Made by a program: the position numbers and the translations under genes. Source: Paramecium tetraurelia (lineage: Eukaryota > Ciliophora > Oligohymenophorea > Peniculida > Parameciidae). From it: a DNA stretch of 64,000 bases. This document shows positions 37,178-48,818 of the stretch, one piece after another; within the stretch, counting starts at the first letter, position 1, and each line of letters starts with the position of its first letter. Under the pieces are notes generated by a model that was given only the letters and a program-made list of their open reading frames with translations, did no database searches and was not told the origin of the DNA. The stretch covers positions 109,784 to 173,783 of the forward strand of contig NW_001799200.1 in assembly GCF_000165425.1 (NCBI RefSeq), read 5' to 3'.

Positions 37178-37220
37178 TTTATCTTTATTTCGTTTTTGTT
37201 TTAAGGATATTTATTAATTA

Positions 37221-40200
37221 ATGTCATATACATCAAGATATTCATCAGCAAGACCATAGACTGTAAAAAGTTCAATAGAAACTAAACCAACAACTACTCC
37301 TGCTGCTTAAGTTAATAAGCCAGCAGAGTAATCGCCTTAACCAGTTTAAAGATCAGATGTGAGAAGATCGAGTCAACTCAGAGCAAGTGGATAGCCTACT
37401 GTAATTAATGTGTAAATGTATTTCATAAAACCTTTAGACCTCCTCCTACTACTGAAAGAAAGTGGTTGGGCAAGAATCCAGAAGTTGTATGTTTTTTATT
37501 GGCTTTGGAAAATGATAGAATGATGAGGGAGAACAATGCATAATTCAATAGAATAAAGGAATTAGAAGGTGTCAACGAATAACAAGAGATAAGAATTAGA
37601 GAACTTTAGACTAAGTTGGAATCGTAAACTACAGAAATATCTAATTACAAGTTAAAGTATTTATATTTATTAGATCTGAAATCGAAAAGCATATTATTAG
37701 AATTAAATAATTAGAATCTGAATTGAACGAATATAAATCCAAGTTGGGAAGTGTAGATTAAAGTCTTGCTGGTAGATTGAAGGAGGCAGAAAGGAAATTA
37801 TAAGACAGTGATAAAGAATTGACTAATTGGAAAAATAAATATAACACAGATAAAACTAATTGGGATAATGAGATCAGAAGATTGAATGACTTGCTCACTT
37901 AGAAACAGAAAGAATTGGATGATTATAAAAATAATTAAGGTAAAAATTATGAACAATTGTAATAACAATTGAGACAGTATGAAACCAAAATAAGAGAGTA
38001 TGAAAGTTAAATAAGTACCTACAAAAGTGATATTGATCGTTTGAATAAGTTGTTATTGGAGAGGAACTCAGAAATTGATAGATTGAAGAATGAATTGAAA
38101 ACAAGATTATAAGAATTAGATGATTGGAGAAGTAAATTCACAAATCTATAAAATCAATTCAATACAATGAAATCATAATATGAATCTAAAATTAATGATT
38201 TAACTAACACACTCTAAAATAGAGATAGAGATTTAAATGATTGGAAAAATAAATACGCTAAGTTGGAAGGCCAATTCAACAATCTTGGAAGTCTTCAATC
38301 AGGAAGTGAATCTAAAATAACTGATTTATAAAATAGACTTTCACAATTGCAATCCGATTTCGATAGATAGGCCACTTAATTAAGGGATAGGGATGCTTAG
38401 ATTTAGGCATTAAAAGAAAAGTTACAGAGATTAGAATAAGACAACTTTAACTTAAATAATCAATTATAAGACTTGTAATCCAGATATAACAATTTGTTGA
38501 AGGAAAATGAGAAATTGTAAAATGAATTAAGGAACAGAAAGAATGAATTGGATTTCATGAAATAGTAATTGCAATAAGCCAATGATCAACTTAAGAGATA
38601 TGAAGATTAAATCAATTAATTAAATGAATAAATTATGGAATGCAAGGATCAGATCATGGCACTCTAAAATTCTAAGGAAATGTTGGAAAGACAACTCTAA
38701 GATTTATATTCTAAATCCAATGATAATGTAGGCGAACTTAAAAGTGCAAATGATCAGTTGGAAGGAAAGGATAAGGACATTGCTGATCTCAGAGATCAAT
38801 TAAACTAATTCTAAGTAGATAGATAAATTATGGAATCCATGATCAGCTCTTTGAATAATCAATTAGCTAATAAAAATGATGAAATTCAAAGATTATTAGC
38901 TTAGAACAAATTGAGATTACAATAATTATTAGAATTGCAAAGTAGATATGCTTAACTAGATTATCTTCTAAGTGACCTCAAGGGAGTTGAATTACAAAAT
39001 AAATAACTAATAGCTAGAATCAGTGAATTACAGTAATTGGTGGATGATCTCAAGAGAAAACTTGCATAATAGGAATTACAACTATTATAGTCTAAATCAA
39101 ATGAATTTAAGATCTAAGAATTAGAAAATATCATCAAAGAGTTGGCTAAGGAAATTTAAAGATTAAATGAATTCTTGAATTAGAAATTATCTGAAAATGA
39201 TAAATTGAATATGTAGATTATTTCAATGGAGAATGAAATCAATAAACTTAAGAATCTAGAACCTTTATTAAGAGAATTGGAAAAGAAATTATAAACTCAT
39301 TTGGATGATATTGCTAGATTAAAGTAGTTGTTGGATTCAAGAACAAACGAATTGAATGAATGGAGATTGAAATACTCAAAACTTGAACCAGTCATTGATG
39401 AGAAAAGATAATTAGAGGAGAAGAACAGGTTGTTTGAAAATAGGATTTAAGGATTGCATTAGGATATTGAAAGATTGACTAAGCAATTGAGACAGAAACA
39501 ATTAGATATCGATTAATTGAACTGGATATTGAATCAGACTGAAGGGTTGTTGAGAAATAGAGATGATAGCATTAATTCACTTGAAACTAGATTGAATAAT
39601 CTCTAAAGATCTTATGATAATGAGAGATAGAAAACTCTTAACTTTGAGTAGATTTAAAGTTAATTATAATAAGCAGTCGATAAGATCAATCAATTAGAAA
39701 CTTAAATCAAAGGATTGTAGAATGATTTAAATAGAGCCAAGAAGGAAGTAACTTATTAATAGAATGAAAATGATTAGATGAGACAATAGATTGCTAAATC
39801 AGAAATCACAATTTTGGATTTGAAGTAAAACGAAGCCAGATTCAAAGAAGTTGAAAATAGGTTGAATCAAAGTCAAAAAGAAGTTGAAAAGTTAACAAGA
39901 TAATTCAACGATAAATTGTAGGCTTATGAGGAATTGAAATAAAATAATGGTTTATTGGATACTAAGTACAAGAATCTATAACAATAATATTAAGAATTAT
40001 TATAGAGATTAAATTAATTGGAACAAATCAACAATTAATACTAAATCTTGAAGGCCAAGAATTTGGAATTAGAAAATAACAATAAACAATATAAAATCGA
40101 TTAAGATAGATTGAATTCTACTTTGAATCAGAAACTCTAAGAATTGAATGAATTATAAAATCTACTTCCATAATTAGAGGACAAGATCCATCAATTGACT

Positions 40201-40427
40201 CCATTTGAAGAGAAAGTATTAATTATTTTAATATATTCTAGTACGCAATTGTGTAGCCCAAATATGAACAGGAGTTGAATAAATCAGATGAATTACAAAG
40301 GAAGATCAGAGGTTAAGAGCAACAGTTACAAGAGTTAGAGAAAGTGAAGAAAATGTAAGAGTGTATAATTATAATATAGAGTACAAGATCAGACTGTGAT
40401 GTTGACTGTACTTTTTGGAGAATGTGA
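37221..40427 (+). CDS. Giant coiled-coil protein
   Basis: About 1,045 residues. After a disordered Ser/Thr/Pro N-terminus (MSYTSRYSSARPQTVKSS) and the conserved-looking TTERKWLGKNPEVVCFLL, nearly everything is a continuous heptad coiled coil rich in Gln, Lys, Glu and Leu. A Trp-centred unit recurs (NWKNKYN, DWRSKFT, DWKNKYAKLE, EWRLKYSKLEP), suggesting internal duplication. Introns are 26 nt near 37410, 23 nt (GTT start) or 17 nt near 37652-37674, and 26 nt near 40220. The end is uncertain: TGA at 40425-40427 closes the frame, while splicing a 19-nt intron would end at 40399. It is probably a cytoskeletal or basal-body scaffold, by composition only. Confidence 0.75.
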
Positions 40428-40609
40428 AGGATTACGACAATAATGCACGGACAAAGATGGAGAGATCCAGGATCTAAGGTTTAATGTAGCCTAATTATCA
40501 GATTAGTGATATAATATAAATAATAAATAGTATTGAACTAAGATTAAATATTTCTATAATAACTTAACAATTAATTATACGAGTTTAATTTAAATTCAAA
40601 AAATAAATA

Positions 40610-43057
40610 ATGTCATAGAATGAAAATGAGATTTATAGGAGAATCAAATTACTGGGAGAAGGGTCTTTTGGAAAGGCATATTTGGTGGAAGTGCATCCAA
40701 GATGGAACTCTTTGTGTAATCAAACAAGTAGATTTAAATTAAATGAAAGAAGATGAAAGAAGAGAAACAATCAAAGAAGCAAGAATTTTAGAAGCTCTGA
40801 GACATCCTAACATAGTTAAATTTAGGGAAGTCTATAAAACAAAAAAGGGTAGGTTATGCATTGTAATGGATTATGCAGATGGTGGTGATTTAAGTAATAA
40901 AATCAAACAGACAGGATCGTGTCTCTTTAGTGAAGTATAGATCCTTGATTGGTTCACATAAATATGTTTAGCAATTAAACATGTTCATGATAGAAAAATC
41001 ATACACAGAGATTTAAAAACCTAAAATATATTTCTGACTCAAGATGGAATAATCAAACTTGGAGATTTTGGAATTGCCAGAGTTTTGAATCACACCAGAG
41101 AAAAGTGCAAGACAATTGTAGGAACTCCCTATTATTTGTCCCCTGAAATCATTGAAAGTAGGGATTACTCATTCAAAACCGATATCTGGTCTTTGGGCAT
41201 TATACTGTATGAACTCTGCGCGCTCAAACCTCCATTTAATGCAGAATCCTTGCATGGATTAGCCCTTAAAATTGTTAGAGGCCAATACAACCCCATTCCT
41301 GACAAATTCTCCACCAACATGAGGTAATTAATCTCTTCCTTGCTCCAAGTTGATCCCAATCGAAGACCCAATATTCATGAAGTCTTGAAGATGTAATTTA
41401 TATTTATCAATTCAGGCCAATCATAGTCAATAGAATCAGAAGTGTCTTATCAGAAAGTATAAGGAATGCAGAGTTTTCCCATACTATTCTTCACAAACAG
41501 AACTTTGTTAATCATAATTTGATAGTCCCATACGATACTGAGTTGAGAAGTGTATGTTCGTAGCCAAACCTTGGTAAAATTTAATAGCAATAACCATTAC
41601 AATAATAATATTAATAATAACAATAGCCAAGCAATTATTTATTGGCATTTAATGCAAGAGGCTAGCCATAAAATAATTTATTAAAACAGAAACAATTATA
41701 TCAATAGCATCTACCATAAGTAAATATCTTATTTAATTTATATTAGAACTATGACTACATATCTAAACCAACTCAACAAAATTATAATCCATATATGAAT
41801 TATCAAAAATACCAATAAAACAAATAATAATAACAACAACCATAATAAATATAACCTTTATAAGTTAATAATAATAGACCTAATATCTCACCATTAAATC
41901 CATAAAGGAATGAAAAATCACCTTATTATGATGATAGATCGCCATTAAGCAAATCACCATTTAATAAAGATGTTAGAGACAAATCTCCCTTTGAAATTTA
42001 AAGAGAATAAGTCAGATAATAAATTAAAAGAAATGAAGAAAAATTTCAATAACTTTAAGAAAATAAAATAAAATACTTATAACCTGATAAGTATGAATTA
42101 CCTAAGCTATCAAGGGAACCATATTCATAACCATAAATCCAATATAAATATTAAAAATAATAATCTGATCCTGTGTCAGTCAAAGACCCAGTTAGATTGG
42201 AACCAATCAATAATAATTAATAACAATAAAAGTCAGAATAATAATAATAGCAAAAAATTGATTTGCAATAAAAAATAGAGCAACAATTACAATCTCAATA
42301 TCCTTCATCTTCTAGAGAACAAAAAGAATAAAGAGATAGTGTGTATCAAGCACCTCAGACTGAAAGAGTATAAGTAGCTCAATACATTTCCCAACCCCCT
42401 CCAACTCAATAATAATAATAAGTTGATCCTATCTAAAAAACTGAATCAGTAAAACCAAGCAAACTACAATTAAAAGAAAGTCAACTAATCCTTTAAGAAA
42501 TAAGAGAAATAAAAAATGATACTAAGGATGATAGAGAAAAGATGAAATAACTAATGGAAATCAAAAGATAAAGAAATAGTAACACATAATCAGAAATCTA
42601 AGAAGTTATTAAGGAAGCATCCAAGAATTCAGACGAATAAGAAGATGAAGCATCTTAATTACTAGCAGAGTTAGAAGATATAGTTATAGCTGCTGAGGGT
42701 GGGGATGTGAAACATTCATAAGTAATTAATGTAGGTGATGGTGATTTAATCAATATGTAACAATCAGTTAGGGAAAGTGTGGACAGAGAGGATGATGAGA
42801 GTTTGGAATAGAAATCAAATGCATCAAATGAAAACGGAGAAAGAGAAAGCTTTTAAGATGATGAAGACATCGTTTGTGAAACTCCTAAAGAATTGCTTTA
42901 TCAATTACTCTTAAGACAAATTGGTTAGGAATAATTGACCAAAGCTTTAAATAAAATATAAAATGCTTATTCCTAGGATTATGTCAATCTAATGCAAAAC
43001 GGCCTAGATGAGTTGTAATAATATAAGGCACTTATATTCATGTATGAATGCATGTGA
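40610..43057 (+). CDS. NEK-family kinase with Gln-rich tail and a +1 frameshift
   Basis: The kinase domain is nearly complete: IKLLGEGSFGKAYLVE, then CIQDGTLCVIKQVDL in another frame, HPNIVKFREVY, IVMDYADGGDLS, IIHRDLKTQNIFL, LGDFGIARVL, TIVGTPYYLSPEII and SLGIILYELCALKPPF. A 23-nt intron near 41396 leads to MPIIVNRIRSVLSESIRNAE and FSHTILHKQ, the usual NEK1/5-type continuation. A Gln/Asn/Pro-rich tail of roughly 500 residues follows, ending in acidic and helical segments. After that intron the span is one nucleotide too long, agreeing with a single extra base near 40690. Either a sequencing error, a programmed shift or recent damage is possible. The rest of the gene looks well kept. Confidence 0.82.
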
Positions 43058-43184
43058 TTTTAAATTTAATCATATTTTATATCTACAATTATCATATAAA
43101 TTAATATTCATTTAAGAATTATTACATTTAGTATTCAAAAACTTATTTTTGATTCAAAATTCGATAAGATTCGACTTTCATGCA

Positions 43185-45685
43185 TCAAAGTATCACAAAA
43201 CATCTAAAATTATAAAATTTATAAATTACCTCCAAGTTTTATATTTATTAATCTTTATCATTTAATTAATGTATATATTAATTTTTAGATTATTTACTTT
43301 AATTTTAAATTTTATTAGCTTATTGTAAAAATACTTATTAACTCTCTTTAATTTCTTATTCTTAATTCTATGCTTTTTGATTCACAATGATATCATTTAA
43401 TTCATACGATGATTATTATGATATAATATAATCGTTTTATTATTATTATTTCTCGTTTTCATCATGTACAAATGTATAAATAGAAAAATGATCAACTCTA
43501 ACAATAAACTATTACTTTATTTGATCTATTTCTATCAACTCAATATTCTGCTCTTTACATTTTTATTGTAGAAATTTATGTTCAGTCTCGTAATTATCTT
43601 TGTTTATTGTGATTGGAACCTTCAAAGTAATCAAACAGGATTTATTAAGTTTTTTATTAACTTTTGGTTTAAGATATTCATGAATTTGATCTAAATCATA
43701 CACTTCGACCTTTGAATCTTATATATCAACAATTCTATCTAAATTGATATACAATAAGTTTGTTGGAGAATCCCATCTCAATGAACCAAATTCATTAAAG
43801 ATTGTAAAATCTTCAACATTTTTTAATTAATTAATTGTCAATTGATTGATATCTGGTAATGTGTAATATCCTTATTTTGTTAAGATGGGTCTATAAGTTT
43901 ATAGGATTCTAAATGATAGAGTTTGATGATTATCCTAATTATTATTTTCATCAATTATAAATTCACTTTTTTCAAAATAAGCTGCTTTATCACTCTTAAA
44001 GACTTGCATTTAATCTATTTTTTGAAGTATTTTATCTTTAAAATCGATTTTTGATTTAATATCATTAAATTCTTCATTGAATGTTATAAAATTCTCACTT
44101 TCTTCGAAATAGATTTCAATTATATATTCTCTTTTAGATTTAGTTGACTTTTATGAGATTCTGCTTGTAGTAAATCCGCAATTAGATTATGATTAATGTT
44201 GAATACTAATTCTTGAGCTTTTTTAACTGTTGGCTAGATTCAGATTGCTAGAGGAGGGCATTGTTCTAAAGAGAGTGTGAGAATCATTTTTCTTTTTTGG
44301 TAACAAATTGATTTCTTACTACTTCTTTTGTCTTTCAATTCTTTTTTTTTATTCTAGCTAATTGATTAGGTATTCTTGCTCCAAATATTTTTCTTCTTCT
44401 AATTTGTACAATTTTTCCATTTCTTAGATAGAATTATTTAATGTGGTTGTGAAATTGTTAATCATATCTACTGATTGTTTAATAAATTAAATAGGATTCA
44501 TTTAATTTTGGTATTAAATCATTTGCAAATCATTCGATAACATGTTGATAGTATTAACATTTTAAAATGGTTGAAATGGTTATTAAGGCATTTGTAATGG
44601 GTACATTTGTTGTGGTTATTAAAATTATTATTATTAGAACATTAATTATTAAGAATTTTATTATTGTTATTATTAAAATGGTTATTACATGTTATTCATG
44701 AATTATTGTTATGGTTACGAAAAGATTGAAAGAATGTTAGGATTATTATTATTATGATTATTATTACTTTAATTATTGAATAAGTTAGTATCATTATTGG
44801 ACTAGTGTTGATTTGGAATTTAGATTTGCAATTAGGGTTTGTTTTATTAAAATATGTTTCCAGTTTGTGATTATTATTAAGCCCAAGGGAGATTTAAATC
44901 CTTTGACTGATAGTTATTAAATTCAGATTGAGGTTTGTTATTATTAAAAGAACTTTAATTGAAGATGTTTTATGGTTGCTGATCCTATCTAGGATTAGGA
45001 TTTGAGAATATATTGACTGAATTATTAGTGTTCATACTATTGTTTATTGGAGGGGCATTAAAAATATTTCCATATTACTACTTTTATTATTATTACTAAT
45101 TATTTTAATTGTTCATTGAACTGAAAAAATTATTTTATTGTCTATTATCAGTAAGAGAGGAGGAGGCATTTGAATTAAATATATTTTGTTATTGTTAATT
45201 CTAGTTGTTAGATTCCCAAATGGAATTTGAACTTTTTTAAATGGGAAACATAGGTACATTAATGGCTAAAATAACATTTAGATTTACGTTGTCCAGCCAC
45301 TTTCGAAATCAAAGAAGGATTGAATCTTTTGCATTGGATTGCATTTTGAATAGTTGATATATGGAAATCATCAATTTGTTATGCTCTAACCAAATAATAA
45401 TCCTCTAATCTAATCATTATCATTGACTATTATTGTAAGAAATGTTTACCATTTTATCATATTGAGGTTAGAAGATAATTGAAGTAGACAATACGTTTTT
45501 ATCGTCCACAACTTGAATTTTGATTTGTTCAAACTTAGCTCTATATGAACCTTGGACATCACGTTTTCTTTGTGTTCTTAAAATTAACATAAAAAATACT
45601 AAGGAATAGTCCAGGAATTAGAATTGGATTGACTAGTTTAAAATATATTGGAACTGCCATTTCTTTGAAAGAGAGTGTTTGCCAT
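43185..45685 (-). CDS. Nup98-type nucleoporin with NIFN-like repeats
   Basis: Introns of 23, 23 and 22 nt give about 810 residues with a closed frame. The N-terminal part has a GLEBS-like Gle2-binding stretch (MIMIRLEDYYLVRAQQID). The middle is Asn/Gln-rich with SNIFQ, QNIFNS, GNIFNA, VNIFSN, QNIFNQ and GNIFQQ; no GLFG was seen. A helical section follows, then the autoproteolytic domain: RPILTKQGYYTLPD, VEDFTIFNEFGSLRW, NLDRIVDIQDSKVEVYD, LNKSCLITL, and VDHFSIYTF with the HF-S cleavage site near 43483-43488. A Gln-rich tail of about 65 residues follows the site. The C-terminal domain binds the Nup107/Nup96 side of the pore. Confidence 0.87.
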
Positions 45686-45803
45686 TATTTTTGTTTAAAA
45701 ATTATTTCCATTATATTGTTAATTATTAATGGTTTAAGTGAATATTGAGTAACAAAAATTAATATAATTCTGGAAATATTAATTATTATAATTTAATGAT
45801 AGA

Positions 45804-46256
45804 TCAATATGAGGATTGGGATAAATTCTCATCTAAGGAAGACTTTCTTTTTCTTCCTTTCTTGTTGATATCATTAATATTCAACTTCTTGAAATTCTCT
45901 TCCTTTCTCTTCTATTTTACTAGTTCATTTTTCTTCTTTTTCTCCTATTTCATGGCCTAAAAACTTGATTCAAAATTTCTAATTTCCAACTTATTGTTTT
46001 TCTTATAGGTGTGTACTTTGTTCTAGCTCTCATCAAAAGAGACTTTCCTTTGAAAACCTTCGCTTGCAATTGAATTAGATCTCTTCCGTAGACTAGATGT
46101 CATAGATACTTAATCAAAATCTTATTAACTTTGAGTAGACCTTAATTTCAATGATTCGCCCATGTCAGCACAAGAATCTTCCTTGCTTAATGTAGGTTGT
46201 TCGTCCATTAAAGCAGCTTCCTTTCTTGGCCGCATGGGCGAATCTATATCTTTCAT
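45804..46256 (-). CDS. Basic, phosphosite-rich small protein
   Basis: An uninterrupted ORF of 150 residues starting MKDIDSPMRPRKEAALMDE. It is rich in Lys, Ser and Arg, with RKRSNS, QRKVSFDE and GRKRKSSLDE, which look like basophilic kinase targets, and a Lys/Glu helix (KQEKKKKNELVKQKRKEE). A nuclear protein is plausible from the basic clusters. I do not recognise a family. A longer overlapping reading starting at 46353 (MDFDFPHFSCYL) ends in TGA and cannot be spliced in cleanly, so I start at the later ATG. Confidence 0.65.
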
Positions 46257-46527
46257 TTTCTCTTAGATTGTTTCTTATTGAGGCTGCGAAGGAATCTTTC
46301 TTCTTGTGTATAGATGTTAAATAACAACTAAAATGAGGGAAATCAAAATCCATGACATTGTTGATAATGTTAATTTAATATTAACAGTACCTTCATTTGC
46401 ATCAAATTTTGAACTAAACCTATTAAATAGATGAGTAAATCATACAACAACGATAATAGGACTCCTATCGTCAAAATTACTGAATGTTATTTTTCCATTT
46501 GATTTATATTATTAATATCAATAATAG

Positions 46528-48702
46528 ATGAGCAGAAGAAAAACTAATACTAAGGTGGTTCTCAATGATAATGATGATGAAATCGCATAGAAAGAGCTGA
46601 TGTATGCAGTAATTATATTACTCATAATCTTAGCCTGTCATTTAGATATACACAGATAATCAATACTTGACAGAAATGCAAGTGGATTCTATAACAGGAA
46701 TAATGTAAAATATAGAAATATTTAAAACTTGGTGTCCAGAAACAAGCGCACTATCTGAATTCACAAGGTTAATATCTTAGAATTTATAATATGAGCGATT
46801 TCAAAAATAAAATGCTGTATTTAATTTAGGTATACGAATAATCCATTTTAGGTGATCAAGGAGATAAATTCTATATTATTCTGACAGGAACAGCTGCAGT
46901 CTACATCAAAAGACAGCCTCAACAAATTGAAACTGAAGAATAGGAGATCTTACCTAAAATTGAATAATATTTAGATAAAATGCAACTTAATTCGATAACA
47001 GAAATTGAATCTGACTCAAAATTCTCCTTTTTTGAAAAATTAATTAAAAAGTAAACTAAACCACTTAAATAAATTGAATCAGAATTGCTCTTATTAAATA
47101 CTGGTAATTTTGATATGTATTTTACAAAATATGGAATTTGTAAATTCTAATAAATCTCTTAATTACATTCTGGACAATACTTTGGTGATATGGCATTAAC
47201 TACTGATAAGCCTAGAGCTGCCAGCATTGTTACTATAACAGAACTCTAAGTACTTTCACTTAATAAAACGAATTTTAAAGTAAATTCTTTATTATCATAT
47301 AGAAAATATTTGAAAAATAAATCAAGGCATAATAAGAGAAAATAGAATATTTTTTAAAGATGTTTCCTTCAATGACTAAATTTAAAATCAGCAAATTGAT
47401 AATGTATTTTTCTCAATACAAATATCCTCCAAATTATAAGATTTGGAAATAAAATGATATAGTAGATGGTCTGTTCTTACTGAAAGAAGGAGAAATCTAA
47501 TTATAAAAAACAGTTGATTTCCATCCTTTTCTTAAATCCGAATAAAATCAAATACCTAGTGAAACTAAAAGAGAGAAGACTTCACAAATGGATCTTATTA
47601 CTGTAAAATAGAAATTCTAATAATTAGTTAGCTAATTTGACTGATGGTTGCTTTATTGGGGAAACAGACATCTTTCTCAAAAATGAAAGAAGGGATTACA
47701 CAGTTAAAACAGTTACTCAATGTAATGTGTATGTCTTGCATATGGATAATTATTTGATAGTTAAAAGATAATTTCCTGAATTCATTAACCCTCTTTAATT
47801 GCTCTCTTAGAAAAATATCAATCTATACAAGAAAAGATTGGATGAAATTGTACAGACCAAAGTTATAAGCCTCAATTTCCAAAAAAAAGAAGAATCTAAT
47901 GTCATTGAAAGAAGATACTTAAATGACATTGAAATTAATTAATAGCCTAATTTCGTTCATTAACATCAAATATCTTCTCCTATTTTAAGATCTTCGATTC
48001 ATCCAAAAATGACAAAACAGCAAATGGTTGAGTAAAATCAATCAATTGCTTTTTAACATTAAAAGAATGAGAAAATGTCTAATAAGTAAGAAGAATTCAA
48101 TATGTTAAAAATGGCTGGTGATAATTTCTAAAAATGCTTATTTATTCGAGTTGAAAAATAGTTTGAGTAATTCTAACCAACAAAACCTAAGTATACATAT
48201 TTTGATTAAACTTAGAGGCAAGACCCCTTTTTTTAGTAAACATCAAAAAGACATTAAAGACTTACTTAATTAAATTAAACGTAATTAGATAACATAAGAA
48301 ACTACTATCAATCAATATGAAGAATCAGATCAACATAGTCTACCATTTCTTACTTTGAGTAAAAGATAATTAAAAAATATAAATCCTTAAGTTTAATAGA
48401 AAATGGAAATTTTAAAATAATGTTTAACTAGTCCGACTAGTTGTCATTCTAATTCAGTTTCTTAAACAATAGATTAATTTTATAAAATTAAAGCATAATA
48501 AGGATTTGTATTATGTGATTCTCTTCATCCAATACAAGATCGAGGTCATACTCAATCAAGATTCAATAAACATTTGGCTAATGTCAAACTTACCTAAAGA
48601 AATTAAAAAACTATTTAATAATGTTTGAATTCTCAAAAAGTATCAATTGATAATTTGGATACTAATATTTTTAGTTCTTAACCTACATTACAATACTTAT
48701 GA
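46528..48702 (+). CDS. Second protein with two cyclic-nucleotide-binding domains
   Basis: Five introns (25, 22, 23, 25 and 25 nt) give 684 residues with the frame closed. The first domain is close to canonical: GDQGDKFYIILTGTAAVYIK, an insert of about 60 residues, then SGQYFGDMALTTDKPRAASI, whose Arg-Ala-Ala matches the phosphate cassette of PKA and PKG. The second domain (KIWKQNDIVDGLFLLKEGEI, then GCFIGETDIFLKNERRDYTV) is less regular. No catalytic domain follows; the C-terminal 200 residues are Gln/Ser-rich. Overall plan equals that of the gene at 16016-18006, so they may be distant paralogues. A cAMP sensor role is inferred. Confidence 0.83.
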
Positions 48703-48818
48703 ATTTTTATTGAAAACAGCGATAATAATAAAATGAATATAATCAATTTAAACAATCTTTATTATTTTGAGATTCCTCCTTTAGACACTCATTCTTAGGC
48801 TATTATATATCAATGGCT

